Assembly: GCF_002354895.1 (NCBI RefSeq)
Contig: NZ_CP023440.1
Coordinates: 62,001-126,000, forward strand
Length of the DNA: 64,000 nucleotides
Direction of reading: 5' to 3'
From: Thauera sp. K11
GTDB taxonomy: Bacteria; Pseudomonadota; Gammaproteobacteria; Burkholderiales; Rhodocyclaceae
Shown: in pieces, positions 38,729 through 47,815 of the stretch
Layout of the letters: each line of letters begins with the position of its first letter
How positions within the stretch are numbered: position 1 is the stretch's first letter
Made by a program: the position numbers and the translations under genes
The notes under the pieces: generated by a model
Seen by the model: only the letters and a program-made list of their open reading frames with translations
Databases searched by the model: none
What the model was told of the DNA's origin: nothing

Positions 38729-39805
38729 TCAGCGCTCCGTGTCAACTTTCGGCAAGCCGGGTTGAGTGATTCCGAAGCTCAGGATCAGGCTCTTCGCGAC
38801 ATCGATGATCGCGATCGATCCTGCGGAACTCGGATCGGATTCGACAAGTGGAACGGCCTCGCGCGTCTGCGGATTGAGTTGGCGGGAGAAACCGCTGAAT
38901 GTCGGGACGATCGAGTCGTTCAGCATGGTGCCGTACTTGCTGTACAGAAAACCCATCGATTCACGCACATGCTTGAGCTGAGGGTGATACTTGTTGATCA
39001 CGACTTCGAGACCAATCTTTGCACCCGTCATCGCCTCGATTTCAGCCAAGTTTGACGACAGGGAATCAAGCGCGCGCAGACAACTTCCCTCTGGTTCGAC
39101 GACCGTCAGGACTTTCCCGGATTCTTTGGCTGCGTAAGAGAATGCGAGTCCGATCGGAGTGGTGCCCGGAGCTGTATCCACAACGATGACATCGTAATTT
39201 TCTGAGAGAAAGGCGCCGTTGCGCTTGAGGAAAAGCAGCGCGCGTTCGTGGCTCGCCATGGCCGTGACGAGTGACGCGTCAGCCTCGGCAAGCGTGATGT
39301 CCGACGGGATGACGTCGAGGAACCCCCCCTCGTACACGTGAACGATCGCCTCGGATAGATCGGTATCCGGGTCAGCAGACTTCTTGACCAGAAAGTGCCC
39401 AATGTGTTTGATCGTCGTGTCGAAGGTGGACTCGACCCCCAGCAAGTTCGAGGCGGTCGCCTGCGGATCCGCGTCAATCACCAGAACGCGATACCCCATC
39501 AACGCTAGCGCCGTTGCAGCATTGACCGAGATCGACGTCTTCCCGACGCCCCCCTTCGTCATTCGGGTCATGATGATCGGAGGAATAGCCCCGGTCTTTG
39601 GCTTGCCTTTACTTTTCGGGATGTTGGTGGGATCGATACCAGCAAACCGATAGCGCGCGGAGCGAAGATCCGCCGGTGTGTAGCGCATATGATGCTGCCC
39701 TGGCGGCTTTTCTCGGCCGACAAGATCTTGCAGACGCTTTGCCGGCACATCCAGTCCGGAGAGCATCACTGCTACCGATGTCTTGAAATCAACCTTGCGC
39801 GCCAT
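38729..39805 (-). CDS. parA: ParA-type partition ATPase
   Basis: This 358-residue type Ib/Ia-like ParA has an extended N-terminal region (about 1-85) that may bind the promoter. The deviant Walker A motif is KGGVGKTS (about 95), followed by VLVIDADPQATASNLLG, and Walker B lies in YDVIVVDTAPGTTPIGLA. The ATG at 39805 was chosen; an in-frame start four codons upstream is possible. An AT-rich promoter region precedes it. It positions plasmid copies together with ParB. Confidence 0.93.
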   Translation of the reverse strand: MARKVDFKTSVAVMLSGLDVPAKRLQDLVGREKPPGQHHMRYTPADLRSARYRFAGIDPTNIPKSKGKPKTGAIPPIIMTRMTKGGVGKTSISVNAATALALMGYRVLVIDADPQATASNLLGVESTFDTTIKHIGHFLVKKSADPDTDLSEAIVHVYEGGFLDVIPSDITLAEADASLVTAMASHERALLFLKRNGAFLSENYDVIVVDTAPGTTPIGLAFSYAAKESGKVLTVVEPEGSCLRALDSLSSNLAEIEAMTGAKIGLEVVINKYHPQLKHVRESMGFLYSKYGTMLNDSIVPTFSGFSRQLNPQTREAVPLVESDPSSAGSIAIIDVAKSLILSFGITQPGLPKVDTER

Positions 39806-40039
39806 AGAACACCGCATCAGACCTTGTCAACGCTTGCAAGGCTACTCGTTGCGAAAGTTGTTAGCAAGTTTTTTATATATAAGACAAAAAAAACTATTTT
39901 TCCCCGGTTCAAGCTTCCCAACAAAAGTTCTGGGTCGGCGGGGTTTTGGACTGCAGGCCTCGGTCGTGTAACAGGCTCTCAAGAATCATTGAGGTACCGT
40001 TGGCACATGAGCGGACGGGCAGTTCTACCCACGTAAGCA
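39806..40039. promoter_or_regulatory. parA promoter region
   Basis: This 234-base gap contains a strongly AT-rich stretch (about 39860-39900, with TTTTTTATATATAAG) in otherwise GC-rich DNA. It probably holds the parA promoter on the minus strand. No exact operator was identified. Confidence 0.45.
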
Positions 40040-40657
40040 TCACCCGAGGGCCTTGCCGTGCAGTGCCAGCACCTCGCCGATCAAGGCGTCCTGGGCACGG
40101 GCATCGTCTGGCAGCGGCAGCCGGCCGTCGATGAGCAACATCGCCAGGCCATGGACCAGCGACCAGGTCGCGATCGCCAGCGCCTGGGTATCCGCGCCCG
40201 GCGCTGCGCCCCGCTCGCGCTTGAGGGTGGCAACGGCCTGGGCGCAATGGGCGAACGCCTCGCCGCCGGCCTGCGCGAGGCCGGCGAACTGTGGCTTCCC
40301 GGCCAGCGTCGGGCCGAACATCAGGCGATAGAGCGCCGGGCGGCGGCGGGCGAAGTCGAGGTAGGTCAGGCCGAAGGCGCGCAGTCGCGCGGCCGTTTCG
40401 CTCTCCCCCGTGGCGGCAGCGCCCATGTCCGCCGACAGGGCGCGGAAGCCGCGCTCGGCGACCGCAGCCAGCAGGCTGTCCTTGTCGGTGAAGTGCCGGT
40501 AGGGCGCCATGTGCGATACCCCCGCGGCACCGGCCACCGCGCGCAGCGTCAGGGCCTCGAGGCCCTGCGCTTCCAGGATCGTGGTTGCCTCGAGCACCAG
40601 CCGCTCGCGCAGATCACCCGTTCCCGCCGTCTCGGCGTGCGTCAGCGTCGTATTCAT
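40040..40657 (-). CDS. TetR-family regulator
   Basis: This 205-residue protein has an N-terminal TetR helix-turn-helix (EALTLRAVAGAAGVSHMAPY then RHFTDKDSLLAAV, about 35-70) and a ligand-binding C-terminal domain. ATG 40657 was chosen as the family-like start; the open frame upstream is shadow. It is divergent from the FAD oxidoreductase gene, and two matching palindromes lie between them. It probably represses both. Confidence 0.9.
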   Translation of the reverse strand: MNTTLTHAETAGTGDLRERLVLEATTILEAQGLEALTLRAVAGAAGVSHMAPYRHFTDKDSLLAAVAERGFRALSADMGAAATGESETAARLRAFGLTYLDFARRRPALYRLMFGPTLAGKPQFAGLAQAGGEAFAHCAQAVATLKRERGAAPGADTQALAIATWSLVHGLAMLLIDGRLPLPDDARAQDALIGEVLALHGKALG

Positions 40658-40678
40658 CGGGGCAGTATGGCGAATCGA

Positions 40679-40720
40679 GTTTACAACGTAAACATCAACG
40701 TCTATGTTTACGGTGTAAAC
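40679..40720. promoter_or_regulatory. two TetR-type operators in the divergent promoter
   Basis: GTTTACAACGTAAAC (40679-40693) and GTTTACGGTGTAAAC (40706-40720) share the arms GTTTAC and GTAAAC around a 3-base centre. Their starts are 27 bases apart. They lie between the TetR gene and the oxidoreductase. Confidence 0.78.
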
Positions 40721-40790
40721 AACCCGCCAAGCCCATGTGCGGCCCATCCGATCCATGTGCCCGTCCGACGGCCGCCCCAGGAGGCGTTCG

Positions 40791-42929
40791 ATGAAGACCT
40801 TTCTTCGCATCAAGCTTTTTCTCGTGCCCCTGCCGGCTTTCCTGATCGCCACCGCACAAGGCCATGGGTTCGCCGGCGCGCTCGCGGGCCTGGTGTGGAC
40901 CCTCGGTGCGTCCGTCCTGAGACGCGGCCTGCGACCGCCACCCCCGTTCGAGGCCTCGCTGGTGGTCGGCTTTGCCCTTGCCATCCTCGCACTGACGGTC
41001 ACAGCCCTCGATCCGGGGCGGACGGTCAGCCTCGTGATGGGCAGCCTTGCCGCTGGCGCCACCGTCAGCATCCTGCACGGGCGTCCATGGACAGCCGGGT
41101 TTTCGGCGGCCGAGTTTGGCGGCGCAAGCGCGACCCCCTTGTTCATTTCCATCAACACGGCGATCTCGGCCCTCTGGGGAGCGCTGTTCGCCTGGCTCGC
41201 GGTGGCTACGTGGCTCGCGCTGCCGGCTCTCGCGCACTGGCTCGCGGTCGCCGCCGGCGCGGTGGCCTCCATCGTGCTGCCCAGGCTGCTCGTTGCGCGC
41301 GGATTGCGCCGCATGGCGGCGGGCGACACGCGCCACGCCTGGCCGTCCCCCGACCTGCACGCCTCCTCTGCTGCCGCAGGGGAGGTGGTCGACGTGGCCG
41401 TGATCGGCGCCGGCATCGGCGGTCTCACCGCGGCCGCCCTGCTGGCGGATGCCGGACTGCGGGTGGAGGTGTTCGAACAGCATGAGGTGCCCGGCGGCTT
41501 CGCCCATACCTGGCTGCGGCGCGCCCGCGCGTGCGACCCGGAAAATGGCGCATCGCTGGCGTTCCGGTTCGACGCCGGCGTGCATGACGTGTCGGGCTGG
41601 CACCCGGGCGGCACCGTGCGTAGCGTGTTCGAACGTCTGGGAATCGCGCACGAGGACGAATGGGTCCGGCTGGACCATCGTTATGTGTTCGATGGCCGTG
41701 CGATCGACGTGCCGCGCGACTGGCGGGCCTGGGTCGAACGGCTCGCGGCCGAGTTTCCACACGAGGCGGCTGGCCTGCGCGCGCTGTTCGCCGACATCCA
41801 TGCCATCCACGAGGCGATGTTCTCGACCGCTGCCGAACGCGGCGGCATTCCCGGCACGCCGGGGACGCCGCAGGCCCTGCTCGCGTTCGCCCGGCGTCAT
41901 CCGCTGGCGGTCACCTGGCTGGACCGGCCCTGGCAGGATCTCGTCGCGCACCATCTGCGTGACCCTGCGGTGCAGGCCTGGGTCTGCGCCTTGGCGGGCT
42001 ACCTCAGCGACGACATCACCCGCCTTCGGGTGCGCGACTTCGTCCCCCTCTTCGGCTACTACTTCAACGGCGGCTACTACCCGCTCGGCGGTTCGGGCCT
42101 GATCGCGCAGCGGCTGGTCGAGGCCATCGAGGCGCGCGGCGGGCGCGTCCACCTGCGCACCGCGGTGACGCGCATCGTCACCGCGCAGGGCACCGCGACC
42201 GGTGTCGTCGTGCGCAGACGCAACGGCCCCGAGCAGACCGTGCGGGCGCGAGCGGTGGTCACCAATGCCGACCTGCGTCAGAGCCTGACCCGGCTGCTTC
42301 CCCAGGACGACGCCCCTCCGGAAGCACGCATCGCCGAGGCACATCTCCAGGCGAGCTGTTCGGCGATTGGCGTGAACCTTGCGGTCAAGGGCACGCTGGA
42401 CATGCCGCCGGTCGTGCATGTGGCCGACGCGAGCGGTGCCGTGTCCATCGTCATCCCCTCCCGGGTAGATCCGGGCTGCGCGCCCGCCGGCTATTCCACC
42501 GTCGAGCTGCTGGCCTTGATGCGGCCGGACGAGGCACACACATGGTTTGCCGACGCTTCGACCGACGGCAATCTCACGGAAGATCACGACCACCGTGCCT
42601 ACCGCCGCTCGGCGCCCTATCTTGCAAGAAAGCAGGCCGCCGGCGACCGCCTCATCGCGCTCGCACGCCTGGCGATCCCCGATCTGGAGCAGCGCATTCT
42701 GTTTCGCACCGACGCCAGCCCGCTCACCTTCCAGCGCTATGCGTGGACGAGTGGAGGCGGCATCTATGGCACCCGCAGCGATGGGATGATTCCCACCAAG
42801 TCGGCGGTACGCAATCTCGTGGTGGCGGGTGCGGCCACGCATGGGGCAGGGATCGAGGCGGTGGTGATCTCCGGCGCCTTTGCTGCCGAAGCCCTCGTGC
42901 CGGGGCTGCTTGCGCGCACCGCGGCATGA
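40791..42929 (+). CDS. membrane-anchored FAD oxidoreductase, phytoene desaturase/CrtISO-like
   Basis: This 712-residue fusion has several hydrophobic segments in the first about 175 residues. It continues as a soluble FAD-dependent amine-oxidase/carotenoid isomerase-type domain, with the dinucleotide-binding fingerprint VIGAGIGGLTAAALLADAG (about 203-221) and the late FAD block at the C-terminus (NLVVAGAATHGAGIEAVVIS). The substrate is unknown; carotenoid, retinol saturase-like or other lipid substrates are possible. ATG 40791 follows CAGGAGG. The gene is probably under the divergent TetR regulator. Confidence 0.82.
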   Translation: MKTFLRIKLFLVPLPAFLIATAQGHGFAGALAGLVWTLGASVLRRGLRPPPPFEASLVVGFALAILALTVTALDPGRTVSLVMGSLAAGATVSILHGRPWTAGFSAAEFGGASATPLFISINTAISALWGALFAWLAVATWLALPALAHWLAVAAGAVASIVLPRLLVARGLRRMAAGDTRHAWPSPDLHASSAAAGEVVDVAVIGAGIGGLTAAALLADAGLRVEVFEQHEVPGGFAHTWLRRARACDPENGASLAFRFDAGVHDVSGWHPGGTVRSVFERLGIAHEDEWVRLDHRYVFDGRAIDVPRDWRAWVERLAAEFPHEAAGLRALFADIHAIHEAMFSTAAERGGIPGTPGTPQALLAFARRHPLAVTWLDRPWQDLVAHHLRDPAVQAWVCALAGYLSDDITRLRVRDFVPLFGYYFNGGYYPLGGSGLIAQRLVEAIEARGGRVHLRTAVTRIVTAQGTATGVVVRRRNGPEQTVRARAVVTNADLRQSLTRLLPQDDAPPEARIAEAHLQASCSAIGVNLAVKGTLDMPPVVHVADASGAVSIVIPSRVDPGCAPAGYSTVELLALMRPDEAHTWFADASTDGNLTEDHDHRAYRRSAPYLARKQAAGDRLIALARLAIPDLEQRILFRTDASPLTFQRYAWTSGGGIYGTRSDGMIPTKSAVRNLVVAGAATHGAGIEAVVISGAFAAEALVPGLLARTAA

Positions 42930-42952
42930 GGTGCAGCCATGATGCCGATCAT

Positions 42953-43240
42953 TCAGCGCGCCCAACCGGTCTGGTCGTGTGGGAGTCGCCCGTCAGGGTC
43001 ATTCACGATGACTGCGTTGCCGCTCTTGGGCTGTTCCGGGTATACGACGAGGTTCGTGCCGCCCTCGTGCGCCTGGCTCGGAAAGAGGATGCCGGTGTAG
43101 CCATTGGCCAGCACTATGTCCGCGAGAACCCAGGTCGGGGGCACGATGTGCAGCTCGAATTTGAGTGTGCGCCAGTCATGCCATAGCTCGTCCCACGGCG
43201 CCCCCTGGTGGAGCTGACGCAGATCGATAGGGCGCGACAA
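42953..43240 (-). pseudogene. RES-domain toxin, C-terminal half, truncated by IS DNA
   Basis: About 95 residues match the end of RES-domain proteins, NAD-consuming toxins of Xre/RES pairs: WVLADIVLANGYTGILFPSQ, then HEGGTNLVVYPEQ. The frame is cut at about 43240, where IS66-type sequence begins; the TTG there is only the first possible codon. The catalytic Arg and first half are missing. A related fragment is at 8094-8239. Confidence 0.75.
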
Positions 43241-43284
43241 TCATCCTGTCCTCGGCGATCCGCGCCCACGTCTATAGCGAGGCG

Positions 43285-43587
43285 GTGGACATGAGGAAGT
43301 CGATCGATGGGCTCGCGCAGATCGTGTCGCGCTGCATGGGCATGAACCCGCTCTCGGGTCAGGTGTTCGTGTTCATCGGCCGGCGCCGCGACAAGGCCAA
43401 GCTCCTGGTGTGGGACCGTCATGGGTTCTGGGTGCTTTACAAGCGCCTGGAGCGCGGGCGTTTCACCGACCCCGCGCGGCTGTCGGCTGAGGGCCTGGCG
43501 ATGAGCGAGTTGCTCGCCTGGCTCGATGGCATCGATCTGTCGCGAACGCGCCGCCTGGCGCCGGTGGCGGCCAGCGTCGTGGGGTGA
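43285..43587 (+). CDS. tnpB: IS66 family TnpB (OrfB), N-terminus uncertain
   Basis: About 100 residues carry the family core: VDMRKSIDGLAQIVSRCMGM, then LSGQVFVFIGRRRDKAKLLV and DRHGFWVLYKRLE. The frame is open to 43231 with sensible residues (AIRAHVYSEAVDM), so the true start may be upstream or lost. GTG 43285 is the first usual codon. It is distinct in sequence from the TnpB at 2092. Confidence 0.85.
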   Translation: MDMRKSIDGLAQIVSRCMGMNPLSGQVFVFIGRRRDKAKLLVWDRHGFWVLYKRLERGRFTDPARLSAEGLAMSELLAWLDGIDLSRTRRLAPVAASVVG

Positions 43588-43646
43588 ATGTCGGCCGCAC
43601 GGGCAATCGGTGATTCACCGCATTCACCGAGACGGCCTGCACGGGC

Positions 43647-45212
43647 ATGCTTGGCCCCATGAACCTGCCTGTCCCGATCGATCGCGCCAGCCTGCCTAAG
43701 GAGGTGGTTCCGCTGCAGGATCTGGTGCTCAAACTGGGGCAGCAGGTGCAGGCGATGCGTGCGCAGTTTGACGCGCAACTGGACACCCTGCGTCACCAGC
43801 TGGTCGAGTTGCGGCGGCGCCTGTTCGGGCTCCGCAGCGAGGTGATCCACCTCGGCCAGGCAGAACTGTGGTCCGACCCGGTACAGATCCCCGTACCGAG
43901 TGAGGAGCGTCGCGAGGTCGGCGCCCACACCCGGCGCAAGGGCGGGCGGCCGGCGATCAGCCCGGATCTGCCGCGCCGGCGCGTCGAGCACGACCTCTCC
44001 GATGTCGAGAAGGCCGGCTACGCCGCGCTCGAGCGCATCGGCGAGGAGGTCTCGGAGTTGTTCGAGTACATTCCCGCCCGCCTGGAGGTGATCCAGAACG
44101 TGCGCCTGAAGTACCGCTGCGAGAGCGCCGACGGTCGCAGTACCGTGCGCACCGCCACCGCCCAGGGTTCGCCGCTGCCCAGGAGCAACGCCGGTGCCGG
44201 GCTGCTCGCCCACGTGATGGTCTCGAAGTACCTCGATCACTGCCCGCTGGCGCGCCAGTCGCGGATCTTCGCGCGCCAAGGCGTCGCTCTGTCGCGTCAG
44301 ACCCTGTGCGACTGGGTGCTCGATGCGACCGAGTTGCTCGCCGTGTTGATGCCCGCCCTGCAGCGCCACGTACTCGCGAGCCCGGTGATCTTCACCGACG
44401 ACACCACGCTGTCCCTTCAGGCCCCGGGCAAGACGATCACCGCCCGGATGTGGGTGTATCTGGCCGGCGGGCAGCAGAAGGACGATGGGGGCCAGTGGCA
44501 GCAGGTGGCCCCGGCCGCACTCTACGACTTCACGGCCGATCGATCCGGGACGCACCCGCGCCGGATCCTGGGCGCGTGGCGCGGCTACCTGCAGGCCGAC
44601 GACTACAGCGGCTACCACGCCAGCTTCCGCGAGGGCGTCACCCATGTGGCGTGCTGGGCGCATGTGCGGCGCAAGTTCTTCGATGTGCTCAAGGCCGCCC
44701 CCAAGGGGGCGCCGCCGGGGCTGGCCGATGACGCGTTGCGCTTCATCGGGCTGATCTACCGCATCGAGCGTCGCCTGGCCGAGGCCGACCCGGACGTGCG
44801 CCTGCGCGTGCGCCAAGGGCGCACCCGACGTGTGCTGGCCGCGTTCCACCGCTGGCTCACCCATCACCAGCCGACGCTGCAGCCGCGCTCGCCGCTGGGA
44901 CGTGCGTTTGCCTACGCGCTGTCGAACTGGACAGCGCTCACCGTGTTTGCCGACAGCGGCCTGCTCGCGCCGGACAACAATACCGCCGAGCGGGCGATGC
45001 GCCCGGTGGCGATCTCGAGGAAGAACTGGCTGTTTGCCGGAAGTCCACGTGGCGGACGGGCCGCTGCCGTGGCACTCTCGCTGATCGAGACGGCGCGGTT
45101 GAACGGCATTGAGCCCTACGCCTACCTGAAGGATGTGCTCACGCGCCTGCCCGGCCACCGTATGGACCGGCTCGACGAACTGCTGCCGATGAACTGGAAG
45201 CCTGCGCCCTGA
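43647..45212 (+). CDS. tnpC: IS66 family transposase TnpC
   Basis: This 521-residue transposase has an N-terminal coiled coil with RRLFGLRSE, a middle domain (HVMVSKYLDHCPLARQSRIF), the catalytic FTDDTTLSLQ and LQADDYSGYH blocks, and the terminal LAPDNNTAERAMRPVAISRK motif. Its Cys-pair zinc-finger segment is reduced compared with the first element (only CESADG remains). The stop overlaps the start of the next gene. It appears intact. Confidence 0.92.
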   Translation: MLGPMNLPVPIDRASLPKEVVPLQDLVLKLGQQVQAMRAQFDAQLDTLRHQLVELRRRLFGLRSEVIHLGQAELWSDPVQIPVPSEERREVGAHTRRKGGRPAISPDLPRRRVEHDLSDVEKAGYAALERIGEEVSELFEYIPARLEVIQNVRLKYRCESADGRSTVRTATAQGSPLPRSNAGAGLLAHVMVSKYLDHCPLARQSRIFARQGVALSRQTLCDWVLDATELLAVLMPALQRHVLASPVIFTDDTTLSLQAPGKTITARMWVYLAGGQQKDDGGQWQQVAPAALYDFTADRSGTHPRRILGAWRGYLQADDYSGYHASFREGVTHVACWAHVRRKFFDVLKAAPKGAPPGLADDALRFIGLIYRIERRLAEADPDVRLRVRQGRTRRVLAAFHRWLTHHQPTLQPRSPLGRAFAYALSNWTALTVFADSGLLAPDNNTAERAMRPVAISRKNWLFAGSPRGGRAAAVALSLIETARLNGIEPYAYLKDVLTRLPGHRMDRLDELLPMNWKPAP

Positions 45213-45721
45213 TGGATCCCGCCACCCTCGAAGCCCTCAACCGCGCAAGCTCGCTCGAACTGTTCCACCTGTCGCGCGTGATCGAGCGCCTGATGTCGGA
45301 TCCGTCGCGGATCGTGCAGATCCGGCTGCATCTGCACCTGGGACAACGGGTGCGCTTCGTGGACGGGAAAGCACCGGGCGCCGCGCTGCAACTGCGCAGC
45401 GGCACCGTGGTGGCGATGAAGGACACTCAGGTCACGGTGCAGGACGACGCCACCCGTGCGACCTGGACGCTGCCCTACGCAGCGATCGAGCTCCCTGCCG
45501 ACAGCCGTGCCGCGCCTCAGGTGTCAACAGCCAAGCCCGCCCACCGCCCCACCCGCGAAGACTTCCGCGTCGGCGACCGCGTCAGCTTCGAGGACCGCCA
45601 CCTGCAGACGCGCATCGGCACCATCGTGCGCATCAACCAGAAGACGGCCAGCGTCGACTGCGAAAACGAGCTCGGCTGGCGCGTGTCGTTCGGACTGCTC
45701 AGGCACGTCGTCGACCTTTGA
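45212..45721 (+). CDS. IS66 passenger protein with two beta-barrel-like repeats
   Basis: This 169-residue protein overlaps the tnpC stop (TGATG). After a helical N-terminus it has two similar units, LHLGQRVRFVDGKAPGA...SGTVVAMKDTQVTVQDD (about 46-85) and FRVGDRVSFEDRHLQTRIGTIVR...KTASVDCEN (about 115-150). Both resemble KOW/SH3-like nucleic-acid-binding barrels. It belongs to the element, but its role in transposition is unknown. Confidence 0.7.
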   Translation: MDPATLEALNRASSLELFHLSRVIERLMSDPSRIVQIRLHLHLGQRVRFVDGKAPGAALQLRSGTVVAMKDTQVTVQDDATRATWTLPYAAIELPADSRAAPQVSTAKPAHRPTREDFRVGDRVSFEDRHLQTRIGTIVRINQKTASVDCENELGWRVSFGLLRHVVDL

Positions 45722-45862
45722 AGCCCTCCGCTCCGCCGGGGGGCGGGGTTGCTCGGACGGTTACTTCACTCGGAATGGTGCCATTCCGTCAGCCCTCTGT
45801 CTGTCTTGTCCAAAGTACGGCGAGAAGCGCGGGCTCGAAGCCCTGCCGTTCCTGGAGGTCGT

Positions 45863-45926
45863 GCCCAGCCGTTGGACAAAATGGTTCATTTTGTCTAATC
45901 ACGCCGCGCCATGCCCCTAAACGACC
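45863..45926 (+). repeat. 64-bp sequence, perfect inverted copy of 444-507
   Basis: This lies downstream of the IS66-type passenger gene and contains the palindrome GACAAAATG-GTT-CATTTTGTC. The homology with the copy near 444 continues inward (towards 45760) in diverged form and stops abruptly at 45926, suggesting an element terminus. Confidence 0.8.
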
Positions 45927-45963
45927 TCTTTGCCGGCCCACTCATGACAGACAGCAGGCGGCC

Positions 45964-47574
45964 GAGGCTGTGTAAAAACGGCTACGCCCGCAACGACCGG
46001 CGGCGGCTTCTCGCCACCTCGCGCAATTCAAGTCATTCGATGATTGTGAGTTGGCGGTTCACGTGACGTACAAAGGCCCCCATCAGGCCCGAATTGCGGT
46101 CATAAGCGCTTCACTTCCCATCAGCTTCATCACTCGCTTCAAGTTGTACGCCAGAACGTGCAGGCTCATCTCGGTTCGGACGCGCTCAAGGCCCTTGGTC
46201 AGGAAGTGCGTCGCGCCCATCCAGGCCTTCAAGGTACCGAAGAGATGCTCGACGGTCCGCCGTCGGATGCGCATGCTGTCGGGTGCCTTATCCAGCCGCG
46301 CCTGCATCACCTCCAGCTCCTCCTCGTGCGCCCAACGGCTCACACGCCGGTAGTCGCTGGGCGTGCATTGCCTCTTGATGGGGCATCGTGGGCAAGATGA
46401 ACTCCAGTAGCGGTTCATCATGAGCCCGCCTTCCTCTCTGGCGAAGCGCCAGATCAGGCGCTCGCCGGCGGGGCAGACATACTCATCGTTCTCGCAGTCG
46501 TACCCGAAATCTGCGCGATCAAAGCGCCCGTCGGCTTTTGCGCCGGATGTAGCGCTTTTCGGAACAAGCGGCACGATGCCGGCTTTGTGGCAGGCGAGGA
46601 TCTCCTCGCTCTTGAAATAGCCCCGATCAGCAATCGCCGTGAGGGAGTCCACCTGCATCGCCTTACGAGCCTGCTTGCCCATCGTGCTCAATTGATCCCG
46701 GTCGAGCCCATCGTTGGTGACTTCGTGCGCCACGATCAGGTGGTTCTTGGTCTCAACGGCCGTCTGGACGTTATAGCCGACGATGCCCGTGCCTCGCGTC
46801 TTCATGGAGCGGGCGTCGGGATCTGTCAGGGAGATTTGCTTGTCAGGTGCGTTCTCGAGTTGGACGCCAATCGCGTCGAGCTCCTTCATCCGGGCCTTCA
46901 GGGTGGTGATCTTGTCGGCCAGTCGTTCCTTCTTTGCCTGGGCCACGGCGGGCTCTTGCCGGTCGGCGCTGTCCATCTCGACGAGGTAACGCTCGATGCT
47001 CGCGTCGATCTCCTGCATTCGCCGCTGCAGCTTGGCGCTGGTGAAGTTTCGATCTCGGTTGTTCACCGCCTTGAACTTGCTGCCGTCGATTGCGACCACA
47101 GCCTCGGCGAACAGTCCGAGTTCCCGGCACAGCACGACGAACTGGCGACAGACGCCACGAATCCCCTTCGAATTGTCCTTACGGAAGTTGGCGATGGTCT
47201 TGAAGTCGGGCGTCAAGCGGCCCAGCAGCCACATCAACTCCAGGTTTCGCTGTGCTTCGCGCTCCAGGCGGCGACTCGACTGGATCCGGTTCAGGTAACC
47301 GTAGATGTAGAGCTTGAGCATCGCCCCTGGGTGATAGGCCGGGCGTCCAGTCGCGGCGGGATCGACGCCAGTGAAGCCGAGCCTGCGAAGATCGAGTTCA
47401 TCGACGAAGACATCGATGACCCGAACGGGATTGGCTTCAGCGACAAAGTCGTCCAGCGATTCGGGCAACAAGGCCCCCTGTGTGCGGCTCTGTCCTTCGA
47501 CGAATCGCTTCATAGCATGATGTCAGTCTGGAAATGCCCATATCATACAGAAGGGGCTGTTTTTACACAGCCTC
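45964..47574 (-). mobile_element. IS1182-family element
   Basis: The ends GAGGCTGTGTAAAAAC (45964-45979) and its complement (47559-47574) are perfect inverted repeats. GGCC flanks both sides (45960-45963, 47575-47578) and may be a palindromic 4-bp target duplication. One intact transposase gene lies inside. Confidence 0.9.
46083..47513 (-). CDS. IS1182-family transposase
   Basis: This 476-residue DDE transposase begins KRFVEGQSRTQGALLPESLD. Catalytic blocks are visible as AVVAIDGSKFKAVNN (first Asp) and SLTAIADRGYFKSEEI (second Asp), and the C-terminal region RRTVEHLFGTLKAWMG carries the Glu. The insertion domain has Cys residues (CPRCPIKRQC). The gene is complete and fills the element. Confidence 0.95.
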   Translation of the reverse strand: MKRFVEGQSRTQGALLPESLDDFVAEANPVRVIDVFVDELDLRRLGFTGVDPAATGRPAYHPGAMLKLYIYGYLNRIQSSRRLEREAQRNLELMWLLGRLTPDFKTIANFRKDNSKGIRGVCRQFVVLCRELGLFAEAVVAIDGSKFKAVNNRDRNFTSAKLQRRMQEIDASIERYLVEMDSADRQEPAVAQAKKERLADKITTLKARMKELDAIGVQLENAPDKQISLTDPDARSMKTRGTGIVGYNVQTAVETKNHLIVAHEVTNDGLDRDQLSTMGKQARKAMQVDSLTAIADRGYFKSEEILACHKAGIVPLVPKSATSGAKADGRFDRADFGYDCENDEYVCPAGERLIWRFAREEGGLMMNRYWSSSCPRCPIKRQCTPSDYRRVSRWAHEEELEVMQARLDKAPDSMRIRRRTVEHLFGTLKAWMGATHFLTKGLERVRTEMSLHVLAYNLKRVMKLMGSEALMTAIRA

Positions 47575-47730
47575 GGCCAACAGCTGCCAGTCGCCACCCG
47601 ATCCGGATAGCGGCCATCCGGGCGAGGCGGCATGCTCTCAGCCTATGGGCCACATGGGGCGCATTACCCCACTAAGCTGTCGGCTGCTGCTTCTCTAGTT
47701 TTGTTAGGCGGCTACGAATGTATACGACAT

Positions 47731-47749
47731 CGTTTAATAAAATTAAACG
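47731..47749. promoter_or_regulatory. palindromic operator candidate
   Basis: CGTTTAAT and ATTAAACG form a perfect 8-bp inverted repeat around AAA, 67 bases before the small gene at 47816, in AT-rich DNA. It could be that protein's own binding site. Confidence 0.6.
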
Positions 47750-47815
47750 AAAGTGTTGATAATTAGGGGCGGCCGTTATACGCTCTGAGCCTCGTTAAAA
47801 CCTAGGAACACTCAC

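Larger units (their letters stand above)
43241..45926 (+). mobile_element. IS66-type element lacking its left end
   Basis: Contains tnpB, tnpC and a passenger gene, but no tnpA and no recognisable left terminus. The first IS codons adjoin the truncated RES gene. The 64-bp sequence ending at 45926 probably includes its right end. The borders are therefore approximate. Confidence 0.65.

Noticed and set aside
40695..42965. 756-codon minus-strand open frame
   Set aside because: It is antisense to the FAD oxidoreductase; its composition is shadow-like and there is no ribosome site.
43437..45158. 573-codon minus-strand open frame
   Set aside because: It is antisense to the IS66 tnpC, a common shadow in GC-rich DNA, with no recognisable domain.
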